Positions 52,551-60,321 of a stretch of DNA of 64,000 nt are shown here, in pieces. The translations under genes were made by a program, and so were the position numbers. The stretch's first letter is position 1, and each line of letters begins with the position of its first letter. The notes under the pieces are model-generated. The model did not search any database, was not told where the DNA came from, and worked only from the letters and a program-made list of their open reading frames with translations. The stretch is from NCBI GenBank assembly GCA_002840355.1, contig PHAL01000007.1, positions 1 through 64,000 on the forward strand, written 5' to 3'. Origin of the DNA: Elusimicrobia bacterium HGW-Elusimicrobia-3. GTDB lineage: Bacteria; Elusimicrobiota; Elusimicrobia; Elusimicrobiales; UBA9959.

Positions 52551-52890
52551 TTATCCTCCGTTTGACTATATGATCAGGATATTAAAAATACCGCCTGCCG
52601 GCAGAGAGGCCAAGGGCCTACCGGCCGGGTTCCCTTTGGCGCCGGGCCTGGGCCCTTCGGTCCGGAGCCTGTGTAGTTGACCGAAAACAATGTTGCGGCT
52701 TTTCTGCTCCGGGATGGGCATTCCTCCTATGAGGCCTTGACTTGTCTATGGGCCTTTGGGCCCAAAAAGCAATAGGCCTAAAGACTAAAACTTGACTGGG
52801 CCCTTTGGTCTTGATTATAATCAACGATAGGCTAAACTATAAAGACCAGACAGTTTAACCAGACCAAACCGCAGTAGTAGGGAGGAGTTA
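52551..52890. promoter_or_regulatory. Intergenic region with promoters of the first tandem C11 gene
   Basis: 340 bp without a gene. The left end holds a TATAGT hexamer for the Cys-repeat gene. The middle (52606-52765) is filled with GGGCC-type palindromes. The right end has two overlapping promoter-like sets for the C11 gene: TTGACT (52792-52797), 18-nt spacer, TATAAT (52816-52821); and TTGATT, 16-nt spacer, TAAACT (52833-52838). TTGATTATAATCAA (52811-52824) is a perfect palindrome covering one -10 and the other -35, a plausible operator. A GGAGG Shine-Dalgarno precedes the ATG. Confidence 0.55.
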
Positions 52891-54162
52891 ATGTTCAAGA
52901 AAGCAATGTTGGCGTTAGTGTTGGTTTCCTCAGTATCCGCCCTGGTGTCAGCCGAAATAAAGTTCGACACCCTCAACAACACCAGCCTGCAGCAGGAAAT
53001 CTCCGCGATGGAGCTGACCCTGCCCGAAGCCGCCCCGGCCATGGCCGAGGATAAAGCCGCGCAGAAAGAGTGGACCGTCATGGTCTTCCTCAACTCCAAG
53101 AACAACCTGGAGCGCTACGGCCTCCTGGACGTAAACGAGATGGAGAAGATCGGTTCCTCCGACAAGGTCAACGTCGTAGTGGAAATGGGCCGCATTAACG
53201 GCTATTCCACCGCCGACGGCGACTGGAAGACCACCCGCCGTTTCCTTATACAGAAGGACAACGACTTCTCCAAGATCACCTCCCCCGTGCTGGCGGACCT
53301 CGGCAAGACCGACATGGGCGACTATAAGAGCCTGGTCAACTTCGTGAAGTGGGCCAAGGCCGCCTACCCGGCCAAGAAATACGTCCTGATAGTGTGGAAC
53401 CACGGTTCCGGCTGGGACAAGAGCCGCGCCCTGGACGTCACCAAGGGCATCTCCTACGACGATGAGACCGGCAACCACATCAGCACCCCCCAGCTGGGCC
53501 TCGCGCTCAAGGAAATGGGCGGCGTGAACGTGTACGGCTCCGACGCCTGCCTGATGCAGATGCCGGAAGTCACCTACGAGATAAAGAACTACACCGAATA
53601 CATCGTGGGTTCCGAAGAGACCGAGCCGGGCGACGGCTACACCTACGACCTGTGGCTGGGCCCCGTGGTGGCCAAGGGCAACATGAGCTCGTATGAGATG
53701 GGCAAGGCCGCCGTGGACGGTTACAGCAACCATTACCAGAGCATCGGCCAGGCCTCTACCCAGAGCCTGCTGAAGAGCTCCGCTCTCAACGACTTCACCG
53801 TGCTGGTCAACGACTTCGTGCTCTCCGCCATGGACACCGGCGAGAAGGCGCTGGTCAAGACCGCCGCCGGCGGTTCCCAGAGCTACGCCGTGTACGACAA
53901 CAAGGACATGGGGCACTTCTTCGACCGCTACGCGGCCACCACCGCCAACGCGGACGTGAAGATGAAGGCCCTGGCCCTCAAGAGCTACATAGACGGCAGC
54001 CTCATCGTGCACAACCGCGTGAACGGCAACTTCGCCAACGGCAACAGCCATGGCATAGCCGCCTATATGCCCTCGTACTCCTTCAACGGCTCCTACAACA
54101 GCCTGGCCTGGGCCAGGGACAGCCAGTGGGACGAGTTCATAAAGTGGTATCAGGCTAAATAA
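52891..54162 (+). CDS. Secreted clostripain-family (C11) cysteine peptidase, tandem copy 1
   Basis: A 423-aa protein with a signal peptide (MFKKAMLALVLVSSVSALVSA). A short acidic propeptide-like region (residues 22-58) precedes KEWTVMVFLNSKNNLERYG. The catalytic dyad is His171 in VWNHGSGW and Cys220 in GSDACLMQM; YIVGSEETEPGDGYTYDLWL and the C-terminal SQWDEFIKWYQ are shared with its two neighbours. C11 peptidases cut after basic residues; secretion suggests a periplasmic or extracellular target. Translation starts after GGAGGAGTTA. It has its own promoter and terminator, so the three tandem copies are separate units. Confidence 0.9.
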   Translation: MFKKAMLALVLVSSVSALVSAEIKFDTLNNTSLQQEISAMELTLPEAAPAMAEDKAAQKEWTVMVFLNSKNNLERYGLLDVNEMEKIGSSDKVNVVVEMGRINGYSTADGDWKTTRRFLIQKDNDFSKITSPVLADLGKTDMGDYKSLVNFVKWAKAAYPAKKYVLIVWNHGSGWDKSRALDVTKGISYDDETGNHISTPQLGLALKEMGGVNVYGSDACLMQMPEVTYEIKNYTEYIVGSEETEPGDGYTYDLWLGPVVAKGNMSSYEMGKAAVDGYSNHYQSIGQASTQSLLKSSALNDFTVLVNDFVLSAMDTGEKALVKTAAGGSQSYAVYDNKDMGHFFDRYAATTANADVKMKALALKSYIDGSLIVHNRVNGNFANGNSHGIAAYMPSYSFNGSYNSLAWARDSQWDEFIKWYQAK

Positions 54163-54180
54163 CAAGCGTTAGCCAACGGA

Positions 54181-54213
54181 AAAGCCGGCTTAACAGCCGG
54201 CTTTTCTTTTTTA
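54181..54213 (+). terminator. Intrinsic terminator
   Basis: A hairpin AAAAGCCGGC/GCCGGCTTTT with a 5- to 6-nt loop is followed by CTTTTTT. It ends the first tandem C11 gene. Confidence 0.88.
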
Positions 54214-54255
54214 TATAGGCCAAAGGGCCTAGACGGGGCCTGGGCCCCAGACCAC

Positions 54256-54284
54256 TTGACAAATGTCAACCGTATGCGTAAACT
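54256..54284 (+). promoter_or_regulatory. Promoter of tandem C11 copy 2
   Basis: TTGACA (54256-54261), a 17-nt spacer and TAAACT (54279-54284). TTGACA is one arm of the palindrome TTGACAAATGTCAA, comparable to the palindrome at the first copy. An ATG (54291) lies exactly 6 nt after the -10; an in-frame ATG with GGAGG follows 33 nt later. Confidence 0.7.
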
Positions 54285-54323
54285 ATAACCATGAAACTCA
54301 ACTTGCTTAGCCTGGAGGCAGTC

Positions 54324-55658
54324 ATGATACGCAAGCTCTCCCTATCCGCCATAGCCGTTTCGCTTTTAGCCTCTGTCGCCGCCGCCGAGATCGGCTTCGA
54401 CGGCGCGGCCGACATCCGGGCCGAGATAGCCGCCATGGATCCCGCCGTTCCCGCGCCCGCCGCCGCCGAGGCCGTGGACGCCGACAAGGGCATACTGACC
54501 GACTGGCTGTTCGGCAAGCCCGCCCCCAAGGGCCCGGCCGAGTGGACCATCATGGTTTTCGGCAACGGCAAGAACGACCTGGAGCCTTTCCTGCTCAAGG
54601 ACCTCAACGAGATGGAGAAGATCGGCTCCACCGACAAGGTGAACATCATAGTGGAAGCCGGCCGCATAGAGGGCTATGACGGCAGCGACGGCGACTGGAA
54701 GGGCGTGCGCCGCTATCGCATGACCAAGGACAACGACACCCGCAAGGTGAGCTCCAAGGTGCTCGCCGACCTGGGCGACAAGGACATGGGCGCCTACCAG
54801 AGCGTTATAGACTTCGCCAAGTGGGCCAAGACCGCCTATCCCGCCAAGAAGTACATGCTGATCTTCTGGAACCACGGCGCCGGCTGGACCAAGAGCGGCG
54901 AGCGCATCATCACCAAGGGCATTTCTTATGACGAGTCCAGCGGCAACCACATCAATACCCCCCAGATGGGCCTGATCATGAAGGCCCTGGGCAAGACCGA
55001 TGTGGTGGGCACGGACGCCTGCCTGATGCAGATGGCCGAGGTCAACTACGAGATCAAGGATTCCGTTGAATATATCGTGGCCTCCGAGGAGACCGAGCCC
55101 GGCGACGGCTACACCTACGACCTGTTCCTGGGCCCCGTGGTGGCCAAGCCCACGATGACCGCTATGGAAGTGGGCAAAGCGGCCGTCAACGGCTACGCCA
55201 ACCACTACGACGGCATAGACCAGGGGTATACGCAGAGCCTGGTCAAAGCTTCCGCCATGAACCAGCTGCCGGCGCTGACCGACGCCTTCGGCGCCGCCGT
55301 GATGGCAGCCGGCGAGAAGGCCCTGGCCAAGACCTCCCGGGACGCCACCATCAACTACGCCTATGATGAGAACCGCGACCTTGGAGACTTCGTCCGCCGC
55401 GTGGTGGCGGGCACCAAGAGCGCCGAGGTGAAGACCAAGGGCCAGGCCCTGCTGAACCACATCACCGGCTCCCTGGTGATCCACAACCGCACCCGCGACG
55501 ACAAGGGCGGCTACTGGAGCGGCCCCAAGGAGTACACCCTCTCCAAGGGTATAGCGGCCTACTTCCCCAAGGCCTCCCTGGGCGCAGGCTACACCGACCT
55601 GGCTTGGGCCAAGGCTTCCAAGTGGGACGAGTTCACGCTCTGGATCAACCAGCCTTAA
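54324..55658 (+). CDS. Secreted clostripain-family (C11) cysteine peptidase, tandem copy 2
   Basis: A 444-aa protein from ATG 54324, chosen for its GGAGG Shine-Dalgarno and clean signal peptide (MIRKLSLSAIAVSLLASVAAA). An in-frame ATG at 54291 coincides with the predicted +1 and could give an 11-residue longer leaderless product. The dyad is His184 in FWNHGAGW and Cys233 in GTDACLMQM. It is very similar to copy 3, for example in the shared segment NRTRDDKGGYWSGPKEYTLS. After the signal peptide a 50-residue region with DKGILTDWLFGKP may be a propeptide. It is flanked by its own promoter and terminator. Confidence 0.9.
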   Translation: MIRKLSLSAIAVSLLASVAAAEIGFDGAADIRAEIAAMDPAVPAPAAAEAVDADKGILTDWLFGKPAPKGPAEWTIMVFGNGKNDLEPFLLKDLNEMEKIGSTDKVNIIVEAGRIEGYDGSDGDWKGVRRYRMTKDNDTRKVSSKVLADLGDKDMGAYQSVIDFAKWAKTAYPAKKYMLIFWNHGAGWTKSGERIITKGISYDESSGNHINTPQMGLIMKALGKTDVVGTDACLMQMAEVNYEIKDSVEYIVASEETEPGDGYTYDLFLGPVVAKPTMTAMEVGKAAVNGYANHYDGIDQGYTQSLVKASAMNQLPALTDAFGAAVMAAGEKALAKTSRDATINYAYDENRDLGDFVRRVVAGTKSAEVKTKGQALLNHITGSLVIHNRTRDDKGGYWSGPKEYTLSKGIAAYFPKASLGAGYTDLAWAKASKWDEFTLWINQP

Positions 55659-55675
55659 AAGATCGGGCTTAAGAG

Positions 55676-55709
55676 AGGGCCGGCCTAAACAGCCGGCCCT
55701 TTTCTTTTT
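55676..55709 (+). terminator. Intrinsic terminator
   Basis: A hairpin AGGGCCGGC/GCCGGCCCT with a short A-rich loop is followed by TTTTCTTTTT. It ends the second tandem C11 gene. Confidence 0.88.
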
Positions 55710-55760
55710 ATAGGTCTGCCCAAAGGGCCCAGGGCCGGCCGGGTCCAGCGCCCCTTGTTG

Positions 55761-55782
55761 AAAACCCAGGGTCAGCTAAACT
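55761..55782 (+). promoter_or_regulatory. Promoter of tandem C11 copy 3
   Basis: TAAACT (55777-55782) is preceded by TTGTTG or TTGAAA at sub-optimal spacing. An ATG (55789) again lies exactly 6 nt after the -10, and an in-frame ATG with GGAGG is 36 nt further on, mirroring copy 2. The palindrome seen at copies 1 and 2 is not conserved here. Confidence 0.55.
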
Positions 55783-55824
55783 ATAAGTATGGAAAGCAAC
55801 GACAGCCGCAGCCTGGAGGTATCA

Positions 55825-57162
55825 ATGTTACGCAAGATCTATATGTCCGCCGCAGCCCTTTCGCTGTTCGCCTCGATGGTCTCCGCCGAGGTCAATTTCG
55901 ACGGCAGGGGCAACGCCGGCTTGCGCGAGCAGATCGCCGCGATGGACGCGGCCGTGCCCGAAGCTACCCCCGAGGCCGCCGACAAAGGCATCATCGACTG
56001 GCTGTTCGGCAAAAAGCCCGAAGCCCCCAAGGCCCCGGCCGAGTGGACGATCATGGTTTTCTCCAGCGCCAAGAACGACCTGGAAAAATACCTGCTGATG
56101 GACCTCAACGAGATGGAGCTGGTCGGCTCCAACGCCAGGGTCAACATCGTGGCCGAAGTGGGCCGCATAAAAGGCTACGATTCCTCCGACGGGGACTGGA
56201 CCGGCGTGCGCCGCTACCTGATCACCAAGGACAGCGACAAGACCAAGATGGGCTCCACGATGCTGCAGGACCTGGGCATGATAGACCAGGGCGACTACCG
56301 CAACCTGGCCGCCTTCGGCAAGTGGGCCAAGCAGGCCTACCCCGCCAAGAAGTATATGCTGATCGTTTCCAACCACGGCTCCGGCTGGGAGAAAGGCGTG
56401 CAGCGCGCCGTCCAGAACAAGGGCATCTCCTATGACGAGCAGAGCGGCAACCACATCAACACGCCGCAGCTCGGCCTCGCCCTCAAAGAGATCGGCAAGG
56501 TGGACGTGTTCGGCACCGACGCCTGCCTGATGCAGATGGCGGAAGTGGTCTACGAGATCAAGGACAGCGTGGACTATATCGTGGGCTCCGAGGAGACCGA
56601 GCCCGGCGACGGCTACACCTACAACGACTTCCTCGGCCCCGTGGCCGCGCGGCCTACGATGACCCCCAGGGAAGTCGGCGCGCAGGCCGTTAACGCCTAT
56701 GCCGACCATTACGACCGCATCGACCAGGGCCATACCCAGAGCCTGGCCAGGGCCTCGGCGGTCGGCAGGCTGCTGACCGTGACCGACGCCTTCACCGCCG
56801 CCGTGATGAACGCCGGCGAGAAGGCGCTGGCCAAGAGCTCCCGCGATTCCGCCATCAACTACGCGATGGACGAGAACCGCGACCTGTACGACTTCACCCG
56901 CCTGGTGGTGGAAGGCAGCCGGAACGCCGAAGTGAAGGCCAAGGGCCAGGCCCTGATGAACTTCATCACCGGCGAGCTGGTGCTGGTCAACCGCACCCGC
57001 GACGACAAGGGCGGCTACTGGAGCGGCCCCAAGGAATACACCCTGTCCAAGGGCATGGCGGCCTACTTCCCCAGCTACGGCATGGGCAACGGCTACAATG
57101 AGCTGGCCTGGGCCAAGGCTTCCCAGTGGGACGAATTCGTGACCTGGATCAACCAGCCTTAA
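55825..57162 (+). CDS. Secreted clostripain-family (C11) cysteine peptidase, tandem copy 3
   Basis: A 445-aa protein from ATG 55825, supported by GGAGG and the signal peptide MLRKIYMSAAALSLFASMVSA. An earlier in-frame ATG (55789) sits at the predicted +1. The dyad is His184 in VSNHGSGW and Cys234 in GTDACLMQM; in this copy the usual Trp before NHG is Ser. DKGIIDWLFGKKP marks the same propeptide-like stretch as copy 2. The C-terminus SQWDEFVTWINQP closely matches copy 2, so copies 2 and 3 are the most recent duplicates. It has its own terminator. Confidence 0.9.
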   Translation: MLRKIYMSAAALSLFASMVSAEVNFDGRGNAGLREQIAAMDAAVPEATPEAADKGIIDWLFGKKPEAPKAPAEWTIMVFSSAKNDLEKYLLMDLNEMELVGSNARVNIVAEVGRIKGYDSSDGDWTGVRRYLITKDSDKTKMGSTMLQDLGMIDQGDYRNLAAFGKWAKQAYPAKKYMLIVSNHGSGWEKGVQRAVQNKGISYDEQSGNHINTPQLGLALKEIGKVDVFGTDACLMQMAEVVYEIKDSVDYIVGSEETEPGDGYTYNDFLGPVAARPTMTPREVGAQAVNAYADHYDRIDQGHTQSLARASAVGRLLTVTDAFTAAVMNAGEKALAKSSRDSAINYAMDENRDLYDFTRLVVEGSRNAEVKAKGQALMNFITGELVLVNRTRDDKGGYWSGPKEYTLSKGMAAYFPSYGMGNGYNELAWAKASQWDEFVTWINQP

Positions 57163-57178
57163 TAAGGGCTTCGGTTAA

Positions 57179-57209
57179 GGAAAAGGGCCGGCGTAAGCCG
57201 GCCCTTTTT
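57179..57209 (+). terminator. Intrinsic terminator
   Basis: A hairpin AAGGGCCGGC/GCCGGCCCTT with a 4- to 5-nt loop is followed by TTT. It ends the third tandem C11 gene. Confidence 0.85.
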
Positions 57210-57252
57210 GCGTGCGGGGATGAAGCGCGGCCGGGCGCGGGGCCCCGAGCGT

Positions 57253-57293
57253 AAAAGAACCGGCCGGGGCTCGCGCCCCGGCCGGTTCTTTGT
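57253..57293 (-). terminator. Strong hairpin terminator for the membrane-protein gene
   Basis: A long perfect hairpin, about 17 bp per arm (AAAGAACCGGCCGGGGC with GCCCCGGCCGGTTCTTT), with a short loop. It can act on both strands but is best placed for the minus-strand transporter gene ending at 57326. Confidence 0.75.
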
Positions 57294-57325
57294 CTGGCGC
57301 TCCCGGGGGAGCGGCTCGTCCGATC

Positions 57326-58483
57326 CTACGCTTTGGCCTGGGTAGCTTCCGGCTTGCAGATCTCGTCGTCCTTTTCGGGCTCGATCTCGTGGGCCTTGGC
57401 CAGCTCGCAGGCGCGCTTCTGTTCGGCGCGGCCCATGAAGTAGATGGCGACGAAGATGGAGGCCAGGCCGAACCAGTCTTCCATGGCCGGCGGCTTCTGG
57501 TTGGCTATCAGCCACCAGACCACCAGCGTGGCCACGGTGCCGGCCACCAGCGAGGTGACGCGGTTGACCAGGCCGGCGAAGGTGGCGGTGCGGCCCTTGA
57601 ACATGAACAGGAAGACCGAGAAGAAGGCCGCCGCGCCGAACGGCAGGCCCGACATGATGCCTTCCTTCCACAGCGCCGGGGTGTTGACCAGCGCGTTCTT
57701 GAACTGGAAGCCGAAGGTCTTGGGGTCGGCGAAGCCGAGGTCCACCGAGTAGAACAGGAGGGTGGCGGCTATCAGGAGGGCCACCGTGGAGGCTATCTGC
57801 TCCACCGCGAAGAAACCCTTGGTGTCGTAGATGGCGTCCTTCTTGCGGGTGTTCTTGTAGTAGTTGAAGATGTAGATGCGGATGGAGTAGGCGGTCAGGT
57901 AGGCGCCCAGTATCGTCATCGCCATGGTATTGTTGATGAAGTCGAAGTCGCCCGGCTTCACATAGATCATCTTGATGCTGACGGCGATCAGCGCGAAAAT
58001 TACGGCCACGTTCTCTTCCCAGTAGACGGTCTTGTGCAGCACGCCCTGCTTTATCTGTATGGCGTCGATGATGCGGCTGATGATGATGACGCTGGCGCGC
58101 ATGATGATCATGGCGACCATCACGGAGATGGGCAGCACGTACATCAGCGTGGTGGTGGGGATGATGACCGCGGTGCAGATGCCCGAGGGGATGATGTAGA
58201 GGAACTCGCGGGGTATGCTGAGGCCCAGGACCTGCATGCGGTCCGTGGACTTGAACTTGTACCAGCCCCAGATGATGACCACCAGGTTGCAGATCAGCAT
58301 GCCGCCTATGGTGTTGTAGACGGTGTAGGTGGTGCCGCCCATGCCCAGGGTCTTGGCGAAGTACTTGGCCAGGAAGCCGGTGACGACGTAGAGACCGAAG
58401 TAGGCGAAAGAATACTGCAACAGCCTTTCGGTGGTGCCTTCATGGGTTTTCTGGGTGAAAACAGTATGCAGAGTCTTTAACAT
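57326..58483 (-). CDS. Polytopic membrane protein, DMT/EamA-like, substrate unknown
   Basis: A 385-aa protein with about ten hydrophobic helices from residue 22 to 350 and charged ends. The two-fold arrangement and segments such as GMGGTTYTVYNTIGGMLICNLVVIIWGWYKF and ILGAYLTAYSIRIYIFNYY resemble drug/metabolite transporters but are too divergent for a firm family call. An extra charged loop (KNTRKKDAIYDTKGFF) follows helix 6. The start has GGGGAG 5 nt upstream. An AT-rich inverted repeat lies 16 nt before the ATG and may be an operator. Confidence 0.6.
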   Translation of the reverse strand: MLKTLHTVFTQKTHEGTTERLLQYSFAYFGLYVVTGFLAKYFAKTLGMGGTTYTVYNTIGGMLICNLVVIIWGWYKFKSTDRMQVLGLSIPREFLYIIPSGICTAVIIPTTTLMYVLPISVMVAMIIMRASVIIISRIIDAIQIKQGVLHKTVYWEENVAVIFALIAVSIKMIYVKPGDFDFINNTMAMTILGAYLTAYSIRIYIFNYYKNTRKKDAIYDTKGFFAVEQIASTVALLIAATLLFYSVDLGFADPKTFGFQFKNALVNTPALWKEGIMSGLPFGAAAFFSVFLFMFKGRTATFAGLVNRVTSLVAGTVATLVVWWLIANQKPPAMEDWFGLASIFVAIYFMGRAEQKRACELAKAHEIEPEKDDEICKPEATQAKA

Positions 58484-58498
58484 GATTCTCCCCGTATC

Positions 58499-58520
58499 TG
58501 AATAATAACTATATTATTCA
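58499..58520. promoter_or_regulatory. AT-rich inverted repeat upstream of the transporter gene
   Basis: Perfect 9-bp arms TGAATAATA and TATTATTCA enclose ACTA. It lies 16 nt upstream of the minus-strand start codon, where a promoter would be, and includes TATTAT-like hexamers. There is no T-tract, so an operator is more likely than a terminator. Confidence 0.5.
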
Positions 58521-58548
58521 AAATAAGTGGCCATACTGCAAATGGACG

Positions 58549-58581
58549 CAAAAAAACCGGCCTGTCGGGGCCGGCTTTTTT
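58549..58581. terminator. Intrinsic terminator for the response regulator gene
   Basis: A CCGGCC/GGCCGG hairpin with a 5-nt loop, flanked by A7 and T6. On the minus strand it follows the response regulator stop. Confidence 0.88.
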
Positions 58582-58598
58582 CGCGCGTCTGGCGGAGG

Positions 58599-59015
58599 TC
58601 AGGGCTTCTGGGCCCGCTTCCTGGCCAGTTCCGCGGCCTTGCGGATCTTGGCGGTGAGCGTATCCAGGTCGAACGGCTTCACCATGTAGTCCATCGCGCC
58701 GAACAGCAGCGCGTCGTTGAGGGTGGCGGCGTCGTTGAGGCCGCTGACGGCGATTATCGGTATGTGGGCCGCGACGTCCTTGGAGCGGATGTCTCCCATG
58801 AGGCTGATGCCGTCCACGCCGGGCATCATGATGTCCATCAGGATGACGTCGGGAACGTCGCCGGGCTTGGCGGCGGCGAAGAATTCCCGGGCCTTCTTGG
58901 GGTCCGAGAAAGAGCGCACCTCGCAGCCGGCGGCGGCCAGGCCGGTCTCATAGATCTCTAGAATGGTCTCGTCGTCGTCGACGGCCACCACTTTTATCCT
59001 GGGTTCATCTGCCAT
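58599..59015 (-). CDS. Single-domain response regulator (CheY-like receiver)
   Basis: A 138-aa protein: one receiver domain and no output domain. The acidic pocket is VVAVDDDETI, the phospho-acceptor Asp is in VILMDIMMPGVDG near residue 60, the Ser of IIAVSGLND is the switch residue, and the Lys is in YMVKPFDLDTLTAKI. It takes phosphate from a histidine kinase that is not encoded nearby; the PAS protein at 50-51.5 kb lacks a kinase. The start has GAGG about 8 nt upstream and TAGAAT further up. Confidence 0.92.
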   Translation of the reverse strand: MADEPRIKVVAVDDDETILEIYETGLAAAGCEVRSFSDPKKAREFFAAAKPGDVPDVILMDIMMPGVDGISLMGDIRSKDVAAHIPIIAVSGLNDAATLNDALLFGAMDYMVKPFDLDTLTAKIRKAAELARKRAQKP

Positions 59016-59040
59016 ATTGACCTCGGGGCTATTCTAACAA

Positions 59041-59077
59041 AAAAAGCCGGGCCTTAACTCTTTTTAGCCGGCTTTTT
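59041..59077 (-). terminator. Possible terminator overlapping a gene end
   Basis: AAAAAGCCGG/CCGGCTTTTT arms enclose a 17-nt loop and include the last codons of the 59054 gene. The T-run follows on the minus strand. The loop is long, so confidence is moderate. Confidence 0.5.
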
Positions 59078-59866
59078 GGCGGGGGCCTTTTTTACGGGGG
59101 CCCGCGGCGCCTGTTTGCGCGAGGCGTCGAGCAGCGTGCATTTGAAGGTGCCGCGCGTGCTGGGGACGTAGAACTGGGTCAGCAGGCCGTACAGCTGGCG
59201 CGAGTGGACGAACTTCTGAAGCTCCTTGAGCCCGGCCTCGTTCTCTATCGGTATCAGCCGGTAGGGCTCTTTGATGGCGGCCATCAGGGGCTTCACCTTC
59301 TGCAGGTCTACCGTCTCGATGATCTTTACCTCGCCGTCGGTGGCGGCCTTGGAGCGGAAAGAGGACAGCTCGTCGCCTTCCACCGCCTCGGCTCGCAGGA
59401 AGGCTTTCAGCTTCTCCTCCTGCGGCAGCGCGGCCACGGCCTTCTTCACTTCGCCGAAAGCATAGGCGAAAGCCTCGCCGAAGTTGTTCATCGGGGCCTC
59501 GGTGCGGGTCAGCTCGCCGCTGATATAGGCCGAGATCTTCAGGATGTCGCCGCGGTAGAAGACCATCTTGCTCTGCTTCACGTTCTGGGAATTGATGATC
59601 TCGGAGTTCTCGATCTCGCGGTAGAAGTCTTTGACGAGGAAGGTCTTGATGGTCCCGCGCCGGGTGATTATGCTCCGGGAGGTCTCCTCGCGCATCAGGG
59701 CCTGACCGTCCTGCGCCACTTCCAGGTAGTATTCCTGGCCGGTCTTGATGGAGGAGGCCGTCATCCAGGCGGCCTTGGGGGGCGCCTTGCGGTTATAGGG
59801 GCGGTAGGCCCAGACGCCCGCTACGCAGACCGCCAGCAGCGCGGCGGCGAGCAGCCCCCGCTTCAT
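59054..59866 (-). CDS. Exported protein of unknown function with Lys/Pro-rich tail
   Basis: A 270-aa protein. Residues 1-20 form a signal peptide or N-terminal anchor (MKRGLLAAALLAVCVAGVWA). The body (YYLEVAQDGQALMREETSRSIITRRGTIKTFLVKDFYREIEN) is mixed alpha/beta. The end is an AAPVKKAPAKKPAKKS tail, typical of cell-wall or nucleic-acid contact. I do not recognise the family. It is the third gene of a unit with the DoxX-like and DsbA-like genes; its ATG overlaps the previous stop, so it may be a partner or substrate of the thiol-redox pair. Confidence 0.55.
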   Translation of the reverse strand: MKRGLLAAALLAVCVAGVWAYRPYNRKAPPKAAWMTASSIKTGQEYYLEVAQDGQALMREETSRSIITRRGTIKTFLVKDFYREIENSEIINSQNVKQSKMVFYRGDILKISAYISGELTRTEAPMNNFGEAFAYAFGEVKKAVAALPQEEKLKAFLRAEAVEGDELSSFRSKAATDGEVKIIETVDLQKVKPLMAAIKEPYRLIPIENEAGLKELQKFVHSRQLYGLLTQFYVPSTRGTFKCTLLDASRKQAPRAPVKKAPAKKPAKKS

Positions 59867-60321
59867 TTAGCCTCCACTACGGCGTCGGCCGACCAGCGGG
59901 AGGGGAATTTCCAGGCGGCCCAGGTCAGGGCCAGGAAGACCAGGTTCTGCGCGAATTCAGCTGCGATGGAGTTGCTGCCGGAGCTGCCGAAGCAGCCGCA
60001 GGAGGTTATGGGCAGGCCGCGCAGCCAGGCCTGGCCCAGCAGCAGCTCGAAGAAAACCAGCATGGCGCCTATGAACAGCGCGTTGGCGCGCGTGAACACT
60101 CCGGCGGCCAGCAGCATGCCGGCCCACAGCTCCACCCAGGGCGTCACGTAGGCCGCGTACAGGGAAAGCTGGGCGTTGAGCACGCGGTAGCTCTCTATGG
60201 CGTAGGCGAACTCCTCGGCCGGGGCGAGCGCCTTGATCGCGCCGGAGTAGACGAACAGGCCGCCTACCGCGAGGCGGGCGAGCAGGCCTATGATCTCTTT
60301 GGTTCCGGTTTTTTCGTTCAT
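59863..60321 (-). CDS. DoxX/MauE-family membrane protein
   Basis: A 152-aa protein with four hydrophobic helices. LARLAVGGLFVYSGAIKALAPAEEFAYAIESYRVL and YVTPWVELWAGMLLAAGVFTRA are DoxX/MauE signatures. The motif TSCGCFGSS holds a Cys-Gly-Cys pair facing the periplasm, as in MauE-type proteins proposed to move thiol-redox equivalents. The gene overlaps the DsbA-like gene upstream and the unknown exported gene downstream (ATGA at both), which supports a shared role in periplasmic thiol chemistry. Confidence 0.82.
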   Translation of the reverse strand: MNEKTGTKEIIGLLARLAVGGLFVYSGAIKALAPAEEFAYAIESYRVLNAQLSLYAAYVTPWVELWAGMLLAAGVFTRANALFIGAMLVFFELLLGQAWLRGLPITSCGCFGSSGSNSIAAEFAQNLVFLALTWAAWKFPSRWSADAVVEAK

